A stretch of DNA of 64,000 nt, taken from NCBI GenBank assembly GCA_020137815.1, contig CM035351.1, positions 6,221,397 through 6,285,396 of the forward strand. Reading direction: 5' to 3'. A program made the position numbers and the translations under genes. Of this stretch, positions 1 to 10,893 are shown piece after piece. The stretch is from Hormiphora californensis (taxonomy: Eukaryota; Ctenophora; Tentaculata; Cydippida; Pleurobrachiidae). The first letter of the stretch is position 1, and every line of letters begins with the position of its first letter. The notes under the pieces were generated by a model, which was given only the letters and a program-made list of their open reading frames with translations, ran no database searches and was not told the DNA's origin.

Positions 1-80
1 CTTTGTATGTGTCGACGGGCAAGATAGCTGCACTCTTGCCTATCAAAGTAGGTGGTAAAACGTCGTACAGGTATACCCAG

Positions 81-785
81 CCCTGCTCTACCCCTGTCCC
101 TGCTCTACCCCTGTCCCTGCTCTACCCCTGTCCTTGCTCTACTCCTGTCCCTGCTCTACCCCTGTCACTGCTCTACCCTGTCCGCTCTACCCCAAGTCCC
201 TGCCTACCCCTGTCCCTGCTCTACCCCTGTCCCTGCTCTACCCCTGTCCCTGCTCTACCCCTGTCCCTGCTCTACCCCTGTCCCTGCTCTACCCCTGTCC
301 CTGCTCTACCCCTGTCCCTGCTCTACCCCTGTCCCTGCTCTACCCCTGTCCCTGCTCTACCCCTGTCCCTGCTCTACCCCTGTCCGGCTTCTACCCTGTC
401 CTTGCCGCTACCCCTGTCCCTGCTCTACCCCTGTCCCTTGTCTCTACCCCTGTCCTGCTCTACCCCTGTCCTTGGCTCTACCCCGGTCCCATGCTACCTA
501 CCCCAGTCCCCTGCTCTACCCAGTCCCTGCTCTACCCCTGTCCCTGCTCTACCCCTGTCCCTGCTCTACCCCTGTCCCTGCTCTACCCCTGTCCTTGCTC
601 TACAAGATGTTTGTAGTATCCCCTAGACCATGCTCTACCCCTGTCCTTGCTCTACCCCTGTCCCTGCTCTACATCTTGTTTGTAGTATCCCCTAGACCAT
701 GCTCTACCCCAGTCCTTGCTCTACCCCTGTCCCTGCTCTACCCCTGCTCTACCCCTGTCCCTGCTCTACCCCTGTCCCTGCTCTA
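81..785. repeat. 17-bp minisatellite array
   Basis: Head-to-tail copies of the 17-base unit CCCCTGTCCCTGCTCTA, near-perfect at about 205-385 and degraded on both sides. A non-repeat spacer containing TTTGTAGTATCCCCTAGACC recurs at about 609, 681 and 793, so the array has a higher-order structure. Because 17 is not a multiple of 3, all forward frames stay open; these open frames are not genes. Confidence 0.95.
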
Positions 786-1118
786 GATCGTGTTTGTAGT
801 ATCCCCTAGACCATGCATATATCCAGTTTACTGTTGCATGCAACTAAGGATCTGGATCATTTTAAGAGAGAGTGAGAGTGTACCCCTCTACACCATACAA
901 TCCGTTGGGGAGAGAGGTGAGAGAGAGAGTCGGGAGCTGTCAGAATTGAATAGAACGGTGAAAGACTGAAGGCGGAACTGGGAGATATAAGGAGTAGAGT
1001 GAGTGATTGCCACATGCCATAAAGAGAGATAGATTGGGGAAAAGAACCACGTCTTTTGTCATGCTAACGAATTGCCGCCACTGCAGGGATGAGAGAGAGG
1101 GGAGAGAGAGAGAGAGTA

Positions 1119-1157
<39 letters not shown>

Positions 1158-1737
1158 TATATCGAATTGCAGAACACCTGGCTATATGAGGGCACAAGGA
1201 CAACCCTCAAATATAATCAGGCAGGTAAAATGTACATTCCTTGTAGACCCCCCTCTGCAAACATATCTCTTGAAGTCCTGAATATAATTGATCAGGACCG
1301 TTTCAGTATCAGGGCCCCTATAGTTCTGATGGGGATATCATGCATGTATATCGTGTGACGTGTATAGGCCCCCAGTATACAATATATCACACTAAGCTTT
1401 AGTACGCTCAATCTGTTAATGCAGGAGGAGGGGGGTATTGGCAAGCATCTCAACACCATATATGGATTGATGGGTTCCGATCCATATACCGACAACAGAT
1501 CATTATGGAACATATGCAGGTATAAAGAGAGAGAGAGAGGGGGGAGGGGTAAAGAGAACCATGCAGACAATACAGACAGGGAACCAGGTAAACAAATATA
1601 CAGACAAATCCTTGACAAATCACAAACCAATGTTTTATTCATACTCTTGAAGACCACACGAGACAACTTGCCAGTCCGGGTATTGACTTGCTCGACCCTC
1701 TCTCACAAGTAGAGTAGGGTTAGAACATAACAATTAC
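786..1737. other. gene-free stretch with a GA-rich tract
   Basis: No gene seen. It holds a purine tract rich in GA at about 1088-1157 and a shorter one near 1525-1550. If the FHOD gene on the minus strand continues, this lies in its next intron; I could not recognise another FHOD exon here. Confidence 0.5.
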
Positions 1738-4700
1738 CTCGTATAATGTAGATGATATAGTTGTGATCGGCCTCCTCTCCAACCCCCACCAGAGTATCTA
1801 GTCCTGCCTTGTCTACAAAACACTGCACCAGATCTTGGTCATCCTGGGGGAGGGGGGATTGGGTTATGGTTGGAAACAAAGGGATCTAGGAATTATGGAT
1901 TGGGTAATGCTTGGAGACAAAGGGATCTAGGAATTAGGGCTGGGGTCAGGCTTTGGTAGACGAATATATGAGTTGTGACATGAGGAGCTTAACTTGGGTT
2001 CCACCTTTCCTTCACTCCCTATTTTCTCGCTCTTTCCAGTACACACTTTGAATATGGTGCACACAGCACGTCACCGCCCTTATAGAGGGGGTTCTTGGTA
2101 CTGCGACAAAGCGTCAGATAAACACCAAGTGATGCAATACCGAGATAAGAAATATATTTGGAGTTATACTTTTTACCTTGTATACTAAATTTGTACCCTA
2201 AATTCTAGGCCACAATTAGATAGTTTCTACCAAATTAGTACTCGCCCAGAAAGTTTCCCGGTTTGACATCGAATATCTTTGATAGTACGGTAATTTTTCA
2301 TCCGGTACCAACTTTACATGTATTATACTAGGAGATAACACACTCTAGTTGACTTGTGACGTCACATCTCGGAGTATATTCACTACCTCTGAACTGAGAC
2401 TGGTGTGATGTACCACAGCAAGATGTTATACTAGAGAGGGTCTGTATAGGTGTAAGTTTAGTGGGATGATGGTGTAATTTTGTGTTAATTTCCTGGTTAA
2501 TCTATCACTATGTTATAGTTCACACAGCAGTGTGTGCAGGCAGTCAATCCATCACACATACTTTAATTTACACATCTCAGTGTTTGTAATCAATCACACA
2601 GCCCAGTGTGTGTTTGCAGCTGGTTACATTCTGGCAGTGTTTTTAGAGGGAGTCGGTATAAGCCCATCATGTTTCTAAAGTCCAACCACGCCTCCCCCTG
2701 TTGAGTTGTCTGTACAGGGGGTGTGTGGGAATCTATCAGGACCTCAGCACGGGTCGTGACTCTCAACGCACACACACAGGGGGAGGGAAACTTGATATGA
2801 GTTGATCGAGAGGGTCATGATAGGCAGTTGAAGGAGAGAGCTTTATAGTCTCTCACTCTCTCTCTCTAGTCTCTCACTCTCTCTCTCTCACTCTCTCACA
2901 GAGAGCTGCTACTGCTAATACAATTTTGTAATTTATGTCCCTACACACACTCATCATCATACCAGCACACACACTGCACAAAGGCCAGCTGTGTGTGAGG
3001 CCGTTATATATCACTCCTCATGATGATGAGCATAGAGTCTATACCATCACTTCTGAAATTCTACTTTACTTTGCTTGCTTGTCTTATCTGCACCTCGAGA
3101 AATTTGAGAACACCCATCACCGGCAAGAAAGAAATGGCTCTCTTTCAACAAGAGATCTCAACCCTAAAGACATGTTTTACGTGTGTTACAAACGTAATTA
3201 AATTGTTGGAGCCTCTCACGATCGAGACGAGATCGAAAGATAAACCAGATTTGAAAAAGGAGAAGGAGGCACAGATTAGAGCAGTCTCTGAACTGAAGAG
3301 AGCGGCACATGGTTTTGCAACCATCGATCGACTGGAGAAGAACATTAGCACCTATTGGCTTCATATAACCACCAAACTGGATGAGATCCAGAACTCAACC
3401 CGATCCCAGTGTACGGAGAATGGCGAGGCTCTGAAAAGAATAGAGGATATGATGAAGGATCGGTCTACGAATTCATCTATCTCTGAAGGATTTGAGCGAA
3501 TGGAGAAGCTGATCAAGGAGCATCCAGCGAATGTGTCAGTAAAGGGTGAAGTGAAAGCTGCAGTGAAGGACAGTGTGAAGGGATCCCTTAAAGAGGCAAT
3601 GGAAAAGGCCATGAACACTACCGAAATGAAAAAAACCTTTGCGGAAGTTTTAAAAGAGTCAACCAGTGCCATCGAGAAACAAACAAAAGTTTGCTTTGAG
3701 AAGAGCCTGGGTTCAGCACTTCAAGAGAACCAGTCTGCCATCATATCACAGACTGCTGCTAAACAGGAGGCGAATATGGTCGACCGAGATCGCCGTACTC
3801 GAAACATCGTGATCTCTAATGTAGAAGAGAGCAGCTGCAAGGAAGTGAAGGAGCGGACTGAGAGTGACATCAATGTTGCTCTTGAGCTCCTGCAGGACCA
3901 CAACGTCTCCCGGGAGGACATCATCAGATGTTTCCGACCTGGATCCCCTCTCGGTACAGGATCAAACAAGGATAGGACGGAGCCCCGACCTCTGATTTTG
4001 AGTCTTGCGACACCAGAGATGGCTAGCAGGATTCATAGGTATGGGAACGGACAGAAGGTCAGTGACAATGACAATGTTCAGTACTGGGTAAATGCAGACC
4101 TGTCCCAGGCGGAGAGGAAGGCCAACTATCTCGCAAGGCAGAAGAGGAGGAGCCGTCTCGCGGCTCAGGGAAACTCCGGCAACGTTGCGACTATCTAGCC
4201 ACTCAGAGACTACAATCAGACTCAATGGAAAGTACCATAAAACTTTTTTATACAAACGCAAACGACATGAAAAATAAGATTAGTGAATTGAGCATTGTAG
4301 CGGGGGAAAGTGGCTGCAAGATTTTGGGAATTACAGAAACAATGTTTGGGGATGATGTTCTCGATGCAGAAGTAGTAGTTCCTAACTTTAGACTATTTAG
4401 AAATGATAGGGCTGTTAGTAAAGGAGGGGGTTCGTGTATATATGTCCATAATACCCTCATCTCTCAGGAAGTCATAATCAATGTCCATGATTCTGTTGCA
4501 ATTTCAATCAAAACTGACGCTGTAAATATTTTAGTTGTTGTAGTTTACAGACCACCTGCTGCATCGTATACATACTGTGTTGACATGATCACTAACTTGT
4601 CCGCTTTAGTAAATTCAAAGTGCAATGATCATGAACTAATTTTCATGGGGGATTTCAATCTTCCAGATGTTTCATGGGATAATGGTGTGGTTAATTGCCC

Positions 4701-7700
4701 GCAAGATACATGTAATCAAAAGTATGTGATCCAGCAGCTGTTTTTAGATTTTTTTGTCAACCATGGCCTCAGGTGGGTTATCGGTGACGATGTTAAAACT
4801 CGCCAGCGTGTCGTCTCCTCTACTCTTCAGTCTTCAACCCTCGATAACGTCCTTACTTCTGACCTCACAATTTTTAAAGGTTTCGAGATAACAGCACCTC
4901 TGGGTAAATCAGATCATGTGGGAGTTATCAGTTCATGGAGAGTTGCTAATGACAGTGATTACATCTCTACAGAGAAGAGGAATTGGTCAAAAATTACCAA
5001 GGAGCAGATTCAGACTGAAGCTAGCAATCTTTTTTGGGATTATGATCCATCTGACTCAGTGGACGACCTATGGGGACTTGTTTTGAGAAACCTTACGGTC
5101 ATTTCCGAGGCAGTGCCTGTTACTAAGATCAGTGTCACGAGAACTGGCTGTATAAAGACTAAATCTCCCTGGGACACGCCGTACTTGGTTAGGGCTCGAA
5201 ACAAGAAAGAGAAATGCTGGGCTGTATTCGACGAATTTCCAACTGGCAAGAATCTGAGAGCTGCATTACGTGAGGAGGAGTTGTTCGGCTCAACACTGCG
5301 CAGAGCTCTTTCATCTCATGAGTACAAGATCACTAGAAATCTCAAGTCCAATACAAAAGGTTTCTACAGCTATCTGAATGGGAAACGCAAAATCAAGTCT
5401 GCTAATTCAGGGCTGAAGACCCCTGATGGACGAGTTATCAGCTCTGCAAAGGAAACGGCAGACGAGCTCGGGACTTTCTTCGCCAGTACATTTGTCAATG
5501 AAGACCCTCCTACATTCACAATCGAAACGGAAACAGATCGAGTGATCGAAGACCTTGTTTTCGACCGCTTCACCGTAGAAAATCACCTCTCAAAGTTGAA
5601 TATCAGCAAATCCTTCGGACCGGACGGAATTCATCCTAAGCTCCTGAAATCTCTTTCAGATAATCGGTTTGTCGTACAGCTGATTGCAGATCTATTTCAA
5701 CGGTGCTATGACACAGAGATGATCCCTGAACTTTGGAAAACAGCACATGTGACTGCACTCCATAAAAAGGGCGATAAAGCTAAGGCATCCAACTATCGTC
5801 CTATAAGTCTTACGTGTGTGTTGGCTAAGGTTTTCGAGAAGATACTACGGAACCATATTCTTTCGTTCGCTGCCCCACTGTTTGCTACAGAGCAGCATGG
5901 TTTCCTACCCGGCAAATCGTGCGTGTCTAATCTACTTGAGTGCATGGACAGAGTTAATGAAATACTCACCTCAGGAGGGAGTGCTGACATCCTCTACCTT
6001 GACTTTCAAAAGGCATTTGATACGGTCCCACACAAACGGTTGCTTATAAAGTTGGAAAGGTATGGGATCAGAGGAAAAACATGCAACATCATAAGAAGTT
6101 TTCTCTCGGGTCGGCGGTTCTCAGTCAGAGTTGGGAGCACTTTCTCTGAGCTCTTTGAGGTGATGTCAGGTGTGCCCCAGGGCACAGTCCTGGGCCCAAT
6201 TTTGTTTCTCTTGTACATCAACGACCTTCCCGGTGGAATATCGAGTTTTGTTTCTCTCTTTGCAGACGATCTGAAGCTGGTGACAAGTACGGAGAATCAT
6301 CAGGTGGCGCAAGAAGATCTCGTGGCTCTACAGGAATGGGAAAGGAAGTGGCTCCTGAAGTTCAACGTGCAAGACAGGAAGTGTAAGGTTCTCCATGTTG
6401 GTGCGAAGAATCCTCATCTTCCGTATTATCTGCACGGGGATCTTCTGCTCGAAGTTTCTTATGAGAAGGATCTTGGTGTTGGAACCTCTGGTGACCTTCA
6501 CTGGGATCAAAACGCCAGGGCTGCCATCAAGAAGGCCAAATCTGTCACAGCATGGGTCACCAGGAATGTCATCAGCCGAAGCAAGGAAGTCATGCTGAAC
6601 ATCTTCAGAACAATCATCCGACCGCACATTGAATATGCAGTTCAGATTTGGAATCCTCCAGCATCTCATGGTTACTGGAAGTTGATCATGGAATTGGAGG
6701 ATGTTCAGAGATCCTTCACCAGACTGATTGATGGAATCGGGCTTCTCACTTATGAAGAGCGACTGAAGGAACTTGAACTTACAACTCTCCTAGAGAGACG
6801 AATGCGGGGTGACCTGATCGAGGCATACAAGATCATCACTGGAAAGGTTCGATACGGGCAGGACCTGTTTCGTTTGTCGAGGAGTGGTGCAAACATCTTG
6901 AAAGACTCCAAGGGTGACTCTGTGCTGTTTAATAGATGTGCCAACTACTGGAACAAGCTACCTGCGACAGTGAAAGAAGCCCCATCAGTAAATGCTTTCA
7001 AAGCCCGTTTGGAGAAGTACAAGGTGGGGATTACATCAGCTGGTTTACCTTCCAATGGCCAATTCTGGGAGCTTAGCTCATTGATTTATGATAAACTACG
7101 TGCTGACGGGCGTGATGCCTACGTGAATTATATGATTTCTAATCCTAAATTTGCCAAATGCAAAGGAATCAACGTATATTGAAATTCAGAAGTGATTCAA
7201 ATAAGATGTTATGTAAGAGATAAATATATTTATTTTAACTCTTTGAAGGTTATGAAGTTGAATAGGGTAAAGACAGTTTGAGAAAATATATGAGATGACA
7301 TTGATGTCATGATTTATTATTATTATTATTTTATCACAAACCTTGAAAATACGTTTCAGAGAGAAAAGTGCCTTTCGTAGATCTCTGCCGCTAGATTTAT
7401 GCAGCGTTTCTGGGGGGAGAGTGGGATCAAGGAATGATCAGAAATAAATGGAAATATAATGCAATTACATACAAGGAATGTGTCCGTAATAAATCCGCAG
7501 AGCTTGGTCCAAGAACTAAGAATGCAAATATTTCTAACAACTCACCACAACAGTTATGAACTCGCACGGAGAGGCTGGTTCTGAGGATGAGAATAGTTTT
7601 CCTGTTGTTAGGGTCCAGTAAACCTCCCTCACACAAGTCTATAATGGTCATATCCAGGTCCAGGTAGGTGTTGTCAATTGACACCTGCAATGCAGCATCT

Positions 7701-7870
7701 TCCACGGAATGGGGTGCACTGAGAACCTTGATTAGCCGTGGTATCTGTTCTATAAGAGTGTCCTCTTCAGTAAATGTAAAGGTCGGGGGAACCGTGGGTT
7801 CTGCGTAGGCGACAGTGAATGGATCTCTGTCATCCATGAACCTGACTTTGAAAGTGTAGGGGACCGCCAT
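1738..7870 (-). CDS. FHOD-type formin, N-terminal exons (partial gene)
   Basis: Formin of the FHOD family, a Rho-effector that nucleates or bundles actin in the cytoplasm. Seen: the first coding exon, 7870 down to 7546, encodes an N-terminal GTPase-binding-like domain (VRFMDDRDPFTVAYAEP, later ALQVS, then TILILRTSLSVRVH), matching the order of motifs in FHOD1/3. A donor GTGAGT follows at 7545. A second exon, 1843 to 1738, encodes DDQDLVQCFVDKAGL and GEEADHNYIIYI, the start of the armadillo-like DID region, with AG and GTAATT borders. The exon expected between them (about 25 residues ending in the family's LRRSLFSLKQIF-like stretch) was not found. The FH1, FH2 and DAD parts would lie beyond the left edge. 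The large intron is occupied by a LINE in the opposite orientation. Family assignment is secure; FHOD1 versus FHOD3 orthology is not decidable. Confidence 0.8.
3134..4198 (+). CDS. LINE ORF1 protein (coiled-coil, nucleic-acid-binding type)
   Basis: ORF1 of the LINE, about 354 residues from the ATG at 3134 (the frame is open from 3020). It is lysine- and glutamate-rich with a long predicted coiled coil in the first half. The C-terminal half has the pattern of LINE ORF1 RRM-like folds: RTRNIVISNVEESSCKEV, an IIRCFRPG segment, PLILSLATPEMASRI, and a basic tail (AERKANYLARQKRRSRL). ORF1 proteins of this class coat the element RNA. The stop at 4198 precedes the ORF2 start by 26 bases, so ORF2 translation would need reinitiation. 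Confidence 0.75.
   Translation: MALFQQEISTLKTCFTCVTNVIKLLEPLTIETRSKDKPDLKKEKEAQIRAVSELKRAAHGFATIDRLEKNISTYWLHITTKLDEIQNSTRSQCTENGEALKRIEDMMKDRSTNSSISEGFERMEKLIKEHPANVSVKGEVKAAVKDSVKGSLKEAMEKAMNTTEMKKTFAEVLKESTSAIEKQTKVCFEKSLGSALQENQSAIISQTAAKQEANMVDRDRRTRNIVISNVEESSCKEVKERTESDINVALELLQDHNVSREDIIRCFRPGSPLGTGSNKDRTEPRPLILSLATPEMASRIHRYGNGQKVSDNDNVQYWVNADLSQAERKANYLARQKRRSRLAAQGNSGNVATI
4225..7182 (+). CDS. LINE ORF2: AP endonuclease and reverse transcriptase
   Basis: 985 residues. The N-terminal 230 residues form an apurinic-type endonuclease domain (ITETMFGDD, VVYRPP, FMGDFNLPDVSWD, and a closing SDHVGVISSW). The reverse transcriptase lies at about 470-720: NYRPISLTCVLAKVFEKIL, QHGFLPGKSC, ILYLDFQKAFDTVPHKRL, MSGVPQGTVLGPILFLLYIN and the catalytic FADDLKL box. 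After the thumb come the TAWVTRN and RPHIEYAVQIWNP segments typical of Jockey/CR1/Rex elements. No RNase H domain is evident. The frame is open throughout with all catalytic motifs present, so the copy looks coding-competent. Confidence 0.93.
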   Translation: MESTIKLFYTNANDMKNKISELSIVAGESGCKILGITETMFGDDVLDAEVVVPNFRLFRNDRAVSKGGGSCIYVHNTLISQEVIINVHDSVAISIKTDAVNILVVVVYRPPAASYTYCVDMITNLSALVNSKCNDHELIFMGDFNLPDVSWDNGVVNCPQDTCNQKYVIQQLFLDFFVNHGLRWVIGDDVKTRQRVVSSTLQSSTLDNVLTSDLTIFKGFEITAPLGKSDHVGVISSWRVANDSDYISTEKRNWSKITKEQIQTEASNLFWDYDPSDSVDDLWGLVLRNLTVISEAVPVTKISVTRTGCIKTKSPWDTPYLVRARNKKEKCWAVFDEFPTGKNLRAALREEELFGSTLRRALSSHEYKITRNLKSNTKGFYSYLNGKRKIKSANSGLKTPDGRVISSAKETADELGTFFASTFVNEDPPTFTIETETDRVIEDLVFDRFTVENHLSKLNISKSFGPDGIHPKLLKSLSDNRFVVQLIADLFQRCYDTEMIPELWKTAHVTALHKKGDKAKASNYRPISLTCVLAKVFEKILRNHILSFAAPLFATEQHGFLPGKSCVSNLLECMDRVNEILTSGGSADILYLDFQKAFDTVPHKRLLIKLERYGIRGKTCNIIRSFLSGRRFSVRVGSTFSELFEVMSGVPQGTVLGPILFLLYINDLPGGISSFVSLFADDLKLVTSTENHQVAQEDLVALQEWERKWLLKFNVQDRKCKVLHVGAKNPHLPYYLHGDLLLEVSYEKDLGVGTSGDLHWDQNARAAIKKAKSVTAWVTRNVISRSKEVMLNIFRTIIRPHIEYAVQIWNPPASHGYWKLIMELEDVQRSFTRLIDGIGLLTYEERLKELELTTLLERRMRGDLIEAYKIITGKVRYGQDLFRLSRSGANILKDSKGDSVLFNRCANYWNKLPATVKEAPSVNAFKARLEKYKVGITSAGLPSNGQFWELSSLIYDKLRADGRDAYVNYMISNPKFAKCKGINVY

Positions 7871-8491
7871 CGCATTGTTTCGCCCCTAAACACCGGGAAG
7901 TTAGTTTAGTAAGATTATTCATAACATTCCTGGACTCACGATGATATCATTTAGTTATCGGTAGTACTATTAGCTAGTAGCTGCAGGAGGGGTTGAAGAA
8001 TTTACAAATGAATTCATTTCAATATTTCGAAAACTGTACAAACATCAAAATAGCTGTTCTAAAGGTCGAAGGAATATTCTAATTGAACATAAAACAGAAC
8101 AGGGGCTCCAATATTGGAGAGAACTCCCGCCAAAACAGGAATTCCTTGATTTTAAATTTTGGAACTTGTGACTTCCTTCACAGTTTCACAATTCTTGATT
8201 TAAAAGTTAAGATAAAGGTCGCGCGCATCATTTTCCCAAATGTGCGCAGAACTTTTTTGCGCGTGTAAGTGTTGCACTAAATGCTGAAATTTGTACTTTA
8301 ACCATTACTAAAGCGCGCGTCGCGACTAGCACGACTCATTGAATTTGATTTTGATTTTGAACGTTCAAATGAATACTGAAACAATATCATGTACCCACAA
8401 GAACGAGGCAGGCTCACCGAATGAGCGCTTACACCGCGGAAACACTCTAAATCAAATAATATTGTATAGAAATTAATATGAATTGTCTGTC
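7871..8491. other. intergenic, no gene seen
   Basis: AT-rich sequence between the FHOD start and the lone LINE ORF1. It holds several GCGCGC words and short open frames without protein character. The FHOD promoter and 5' leader should lie just right of 7870, but no specific element could be recognised. Confidence 0.4.
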
Positions 8492-9460
8492 TCATTTTTT
8501 CTCATCTCTTCTAATCACACTACCTCTCACAATACCCCACTTAACGTGTGGCTCAGTCTCTCTCTGCTGCTTCAACTTAGAAACGAGTCTCTTTCTCTCA
8601 CTTCTCTCTTCAACAGTCCTGTCTGGACAAATGTAAACATCTTCCATTCCCTCCACTTCCCTCAGCATCCCAGACCTTGCCAGAATGGAGCGTACCATAT
8701 CTCGGTTGTGAAGTACCACCTTGACAGGCCGCTTCTTCCCTTCCTTCTTCTCGCCAAGCCTCCTACAGCTTACCAGTTTCGGCTTCTCGTTTGTGTGTTC
8801 CAAAACATTCAGAACAACATCCTCAGTCTTCTCCTCTCCAACAGACTCCTCCAACCCGTAGAAAATCAGGTTGCTGGACCTGTCCTCCACACTGGACGCC
8901 TTCACCATGGCTGCTTGTAGCTTCCTAGGAGCAAGCGAGGCAGTGCAGCTCTTCTTCACAACTGCTGCATAGCCCTTCAGTTCTTCTTTGACAGAAGACA
9001 TCGTCTCTTCAATCTTCTTGCTCTTCTCAGAGAGGAGCGAGCCCTGGAGAGTTATCACCGTCTCTTGACAAGATAACAACGCTTCCTGAGACTTAATAAC
9101 GGTTTCTTGCATGGAGTTGATCTTCCCTGTGACCTCTTCCAGCTTGTTCTCTGTTTCCTCCAGCTTTTGTGTCGTATCTTTGAACAACTTAGCGTCCACT
9201 TCCACAACATATGGCAGGACCACCATGTGACAAAACCAAGCATAATTCTGGATCATATTTATCAACTCAGGCTTATTCTTCGTGTTGAGTTTAGCTGCAG
9301 TAACTCTTGATGAATCAAAATTGTTACCGTGGCTCTGGCACGCAGCATCATTTAGCAGACACTCTACTGCCTTCATCACACTCGCTGAGGGACATGCTTC
9401 ATCTGTCAGTCCATTACTCTCACACCACTGTGTGAAAGCATTGCTGTGCTTCTCCATCAA
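8492..9460 (-). CDS. solitary LINE ORF1-like protein
   Basis: Intact 322-residue ORF. Residues about 100-175 form a coiled coil rich in K, E and Q (KLEETENKLEEVTGKINSMQ). An RRM-like domain follows (RSSNLIFYGLEESVGEEKTE, LVSCRRLGEKKEG, PVKVVLHNRDMVRSIL, VYICPDRTVEERSER). This is the architecture of ORF1 proteins of CR1/L2-like LINEs, but it is a different lineage from the ORF1 at 3134. No reverse transcriptase is found downstream (left) on this strand; sequence unrelated to a LINE begins within about 200 bases of the stop. It could be a deleted or 3'-truncated LINE copy, or a domesticated ORF1. The frame is clean, so it is either young or under selection. Confidence 0.7.
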   Translation of the reverse strand: MMEKHSNAFTQWCESNGLTDEACPSASVMKAVECLLNDAACQSHGNNFDSSRVTAAKLNTKNKPELINMIQNYAWFCHMVVLPYVVEVDAKLFKDTTQKLEETENKLEEVTGKINSMQETVIKSQEALLSCQETVITLQGSLLSEKSKKIEETMSSVKEELKGYAAVVKKSCTASLAPRKLQAAMVKASSVEDRSSNLIFYGLEESVGEEKTEDVVLNVLEHTNEKPKLVSCRRLGEKKEGKKRPVKVVLHNRDMVRSILARSGMLREVEGMEDVYICPDRTVEERSERKRLVSKLKQQRETEPHVKWGIVRGSVIRRDEKK

Positions 9461-9973
9461 AGCAGAGTGTGTACAAAAATCACCGTTACAAACGGTGCAG
9501 GTCAGGAGCTCAGATAATCAAACAAAATCGATAAGAAGTAGGAAGTTTTTTTTTGTGTCAGAGTTCCCGGGACAGATGCTTGTCATCTCGAATGCAGTGT
9601 GACATGTTTTTAAGTATTGTCAGTGAAAGGCCCATTTGAGCACAACATGTCCCAATATCAATAATTAGTTAGGTGTGCTATTAATGGCTGTGTGTCCACT
9701 TCAGTGGCGGCAGTAATAGTATCACAGCAAAGATCGGTTGCCATGGTTACCATTTAGACTACTACACACTACTGCTGCCGGACACACATACATTCTGTAA
9801 GAAAACTCTCAATTTCAGGGGGTTTCGGGATAAATGGATCGGAGTAAAATCACATAATTTCTGACATAACAAAATAAACATCTTAATTTCCCATACACAC
9901 ACATGCAGTACATGATATCCATATTGTATAAAGTCTCTCATTAGGTTTCTCTATTAGTGAGATGTACCGCCCC
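9461..9973. other. gene-free stretch
   Basis: Region between the ORF1-like gene and the small gene to its right. No protein-like frame, tRNA or clear inverted repeat was seen. It may include 5' sequence of the LINE fragment. Confidence 0.4.
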
Positions 9974-10563
9974 TTAGAACAGCTTGAAATCTTTGTTCGT
10001 CTTACTCATCTCGTCCACAAAACTAATAGGGGGGGAGGGTGAGGATAACTGGGAGAGAAAGGAATAGAGAAAGTACTAAAGTAGACAGCACAACTGCACG
10101 TGTTATTATTGAAACAGATCCACTGCTTGACTAAAAACAACCACAATAACTCTATCACAAAGCTGACCTTGTCATTTCACTGTTGACATGTGCGTGACGG
10201 GCAGACCGGGCCCACTGGGGAGGGCTGTTTCCCTCTTTCTGCCACCACCCATAGTCGTTAGAGGTAGACACGGGGTTCCTGTGCAGATCAATAGGTCCTA
10301 GAGAGAGAGAGGTTGAGAAATTAGGAAATAACAAAAAACATAAATTATATATCCCGGGTTTTTACGAGCTAAATGCAAAGTGACACAGATAAACCCACCC
10401 CTGCCCATCCCCCGTTCACTCTCCCACCTTTGTCGTTACGGGTGTGTTTAGTTTTCAGAGCAGTGAACCGGGCATGAGATCTCTCTACTGGAGCTGAGGG
10501 CTCCTTGAGGCTCTGTGCTATGGTGTTCTCGTATCCAGTGTGGGTCAAGTTGAAGAAAGACAT
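9974..10563 (-). CDS. small conserved-looking protein, possible cilium/sperm microtubule protein
   Basis: Three exons give about 104 residues: 10563-10428 (MSFFNLTHTGYENTIAQSL...), 10297-10168 (PIDLHRNPVSTSNDYGWWQK ... PQWARSARHAHVNSEM) and 10022-9974 (FVDEMSKTNKDFKLF, stop). Splice sites are GT-AG and phases match across both introns. Composition (aromatic and Asn/Pro-rich, no hydrophobic core, no membrane segment) resembles small axonemal or testis-expressed proteins; the opening FF-LT--GY recalls TEX49-like proteins, but I do not claim identity. It is followed by two genes on the same strand, one of which is also cilium-associated in other animals. Confidence 0.6.
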
Positions 10564-10893
10564 GGTGGTGTGCTAGAAAGGGATTTAGGGAGGTCAAGGG
10601 GGTTATTGCTTGGTAGTAGTGGTAGTTTGATCAGCTGTAGGGTTAGTTGGTGGTGTGGTCATTATGGGGATAGGGTGACTGGGCGATGCCGTGAGGGAGG
10701 GTGGAACCGAAAACACACAGTTTTTTTCTAAGAGAATTTACAATATAATTTACATAATTACACAACTCTAAAATGTTACAAATCAATTATTATACACGCT
10801 AAACACTATTAAAATATGAACTCCTTCCAAACTTACACAATTTTCTAGGTATCAAACCATCTCTATTTCTGATTTTCAATTCTCCTCCTCCCC

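Larger units (their letters stand above)
2900..7335 (+). mobile_element. near-complete non-LTR retrotransposon, Jockey/CR1-like
   Basis: Two long intact ORFs (3134-4198 and 4225-7182, 26 bases apart) are followed by an AT-rich 3' region ending in a (TTA)n run at about 7313-7331. This is the usual layout of CR1/L2/Jockey-clade LINEs. The 5' end is uncertain; about 2900 is where CT-rich host-like sequence stops. No target-site duplication could be fixed by eye. Both ORFs are uninterrupted, which suggests a young copy. It sits antisense in an FHOD intron. Confidence 0.85.

Noticed and set aside
3-786. Three long overlapping forward open frames of Pro/Leu/Ser/Cys
   Set aside because: They are products of the 17-bp tandem repeat, open in all three forward frames with the same composition.
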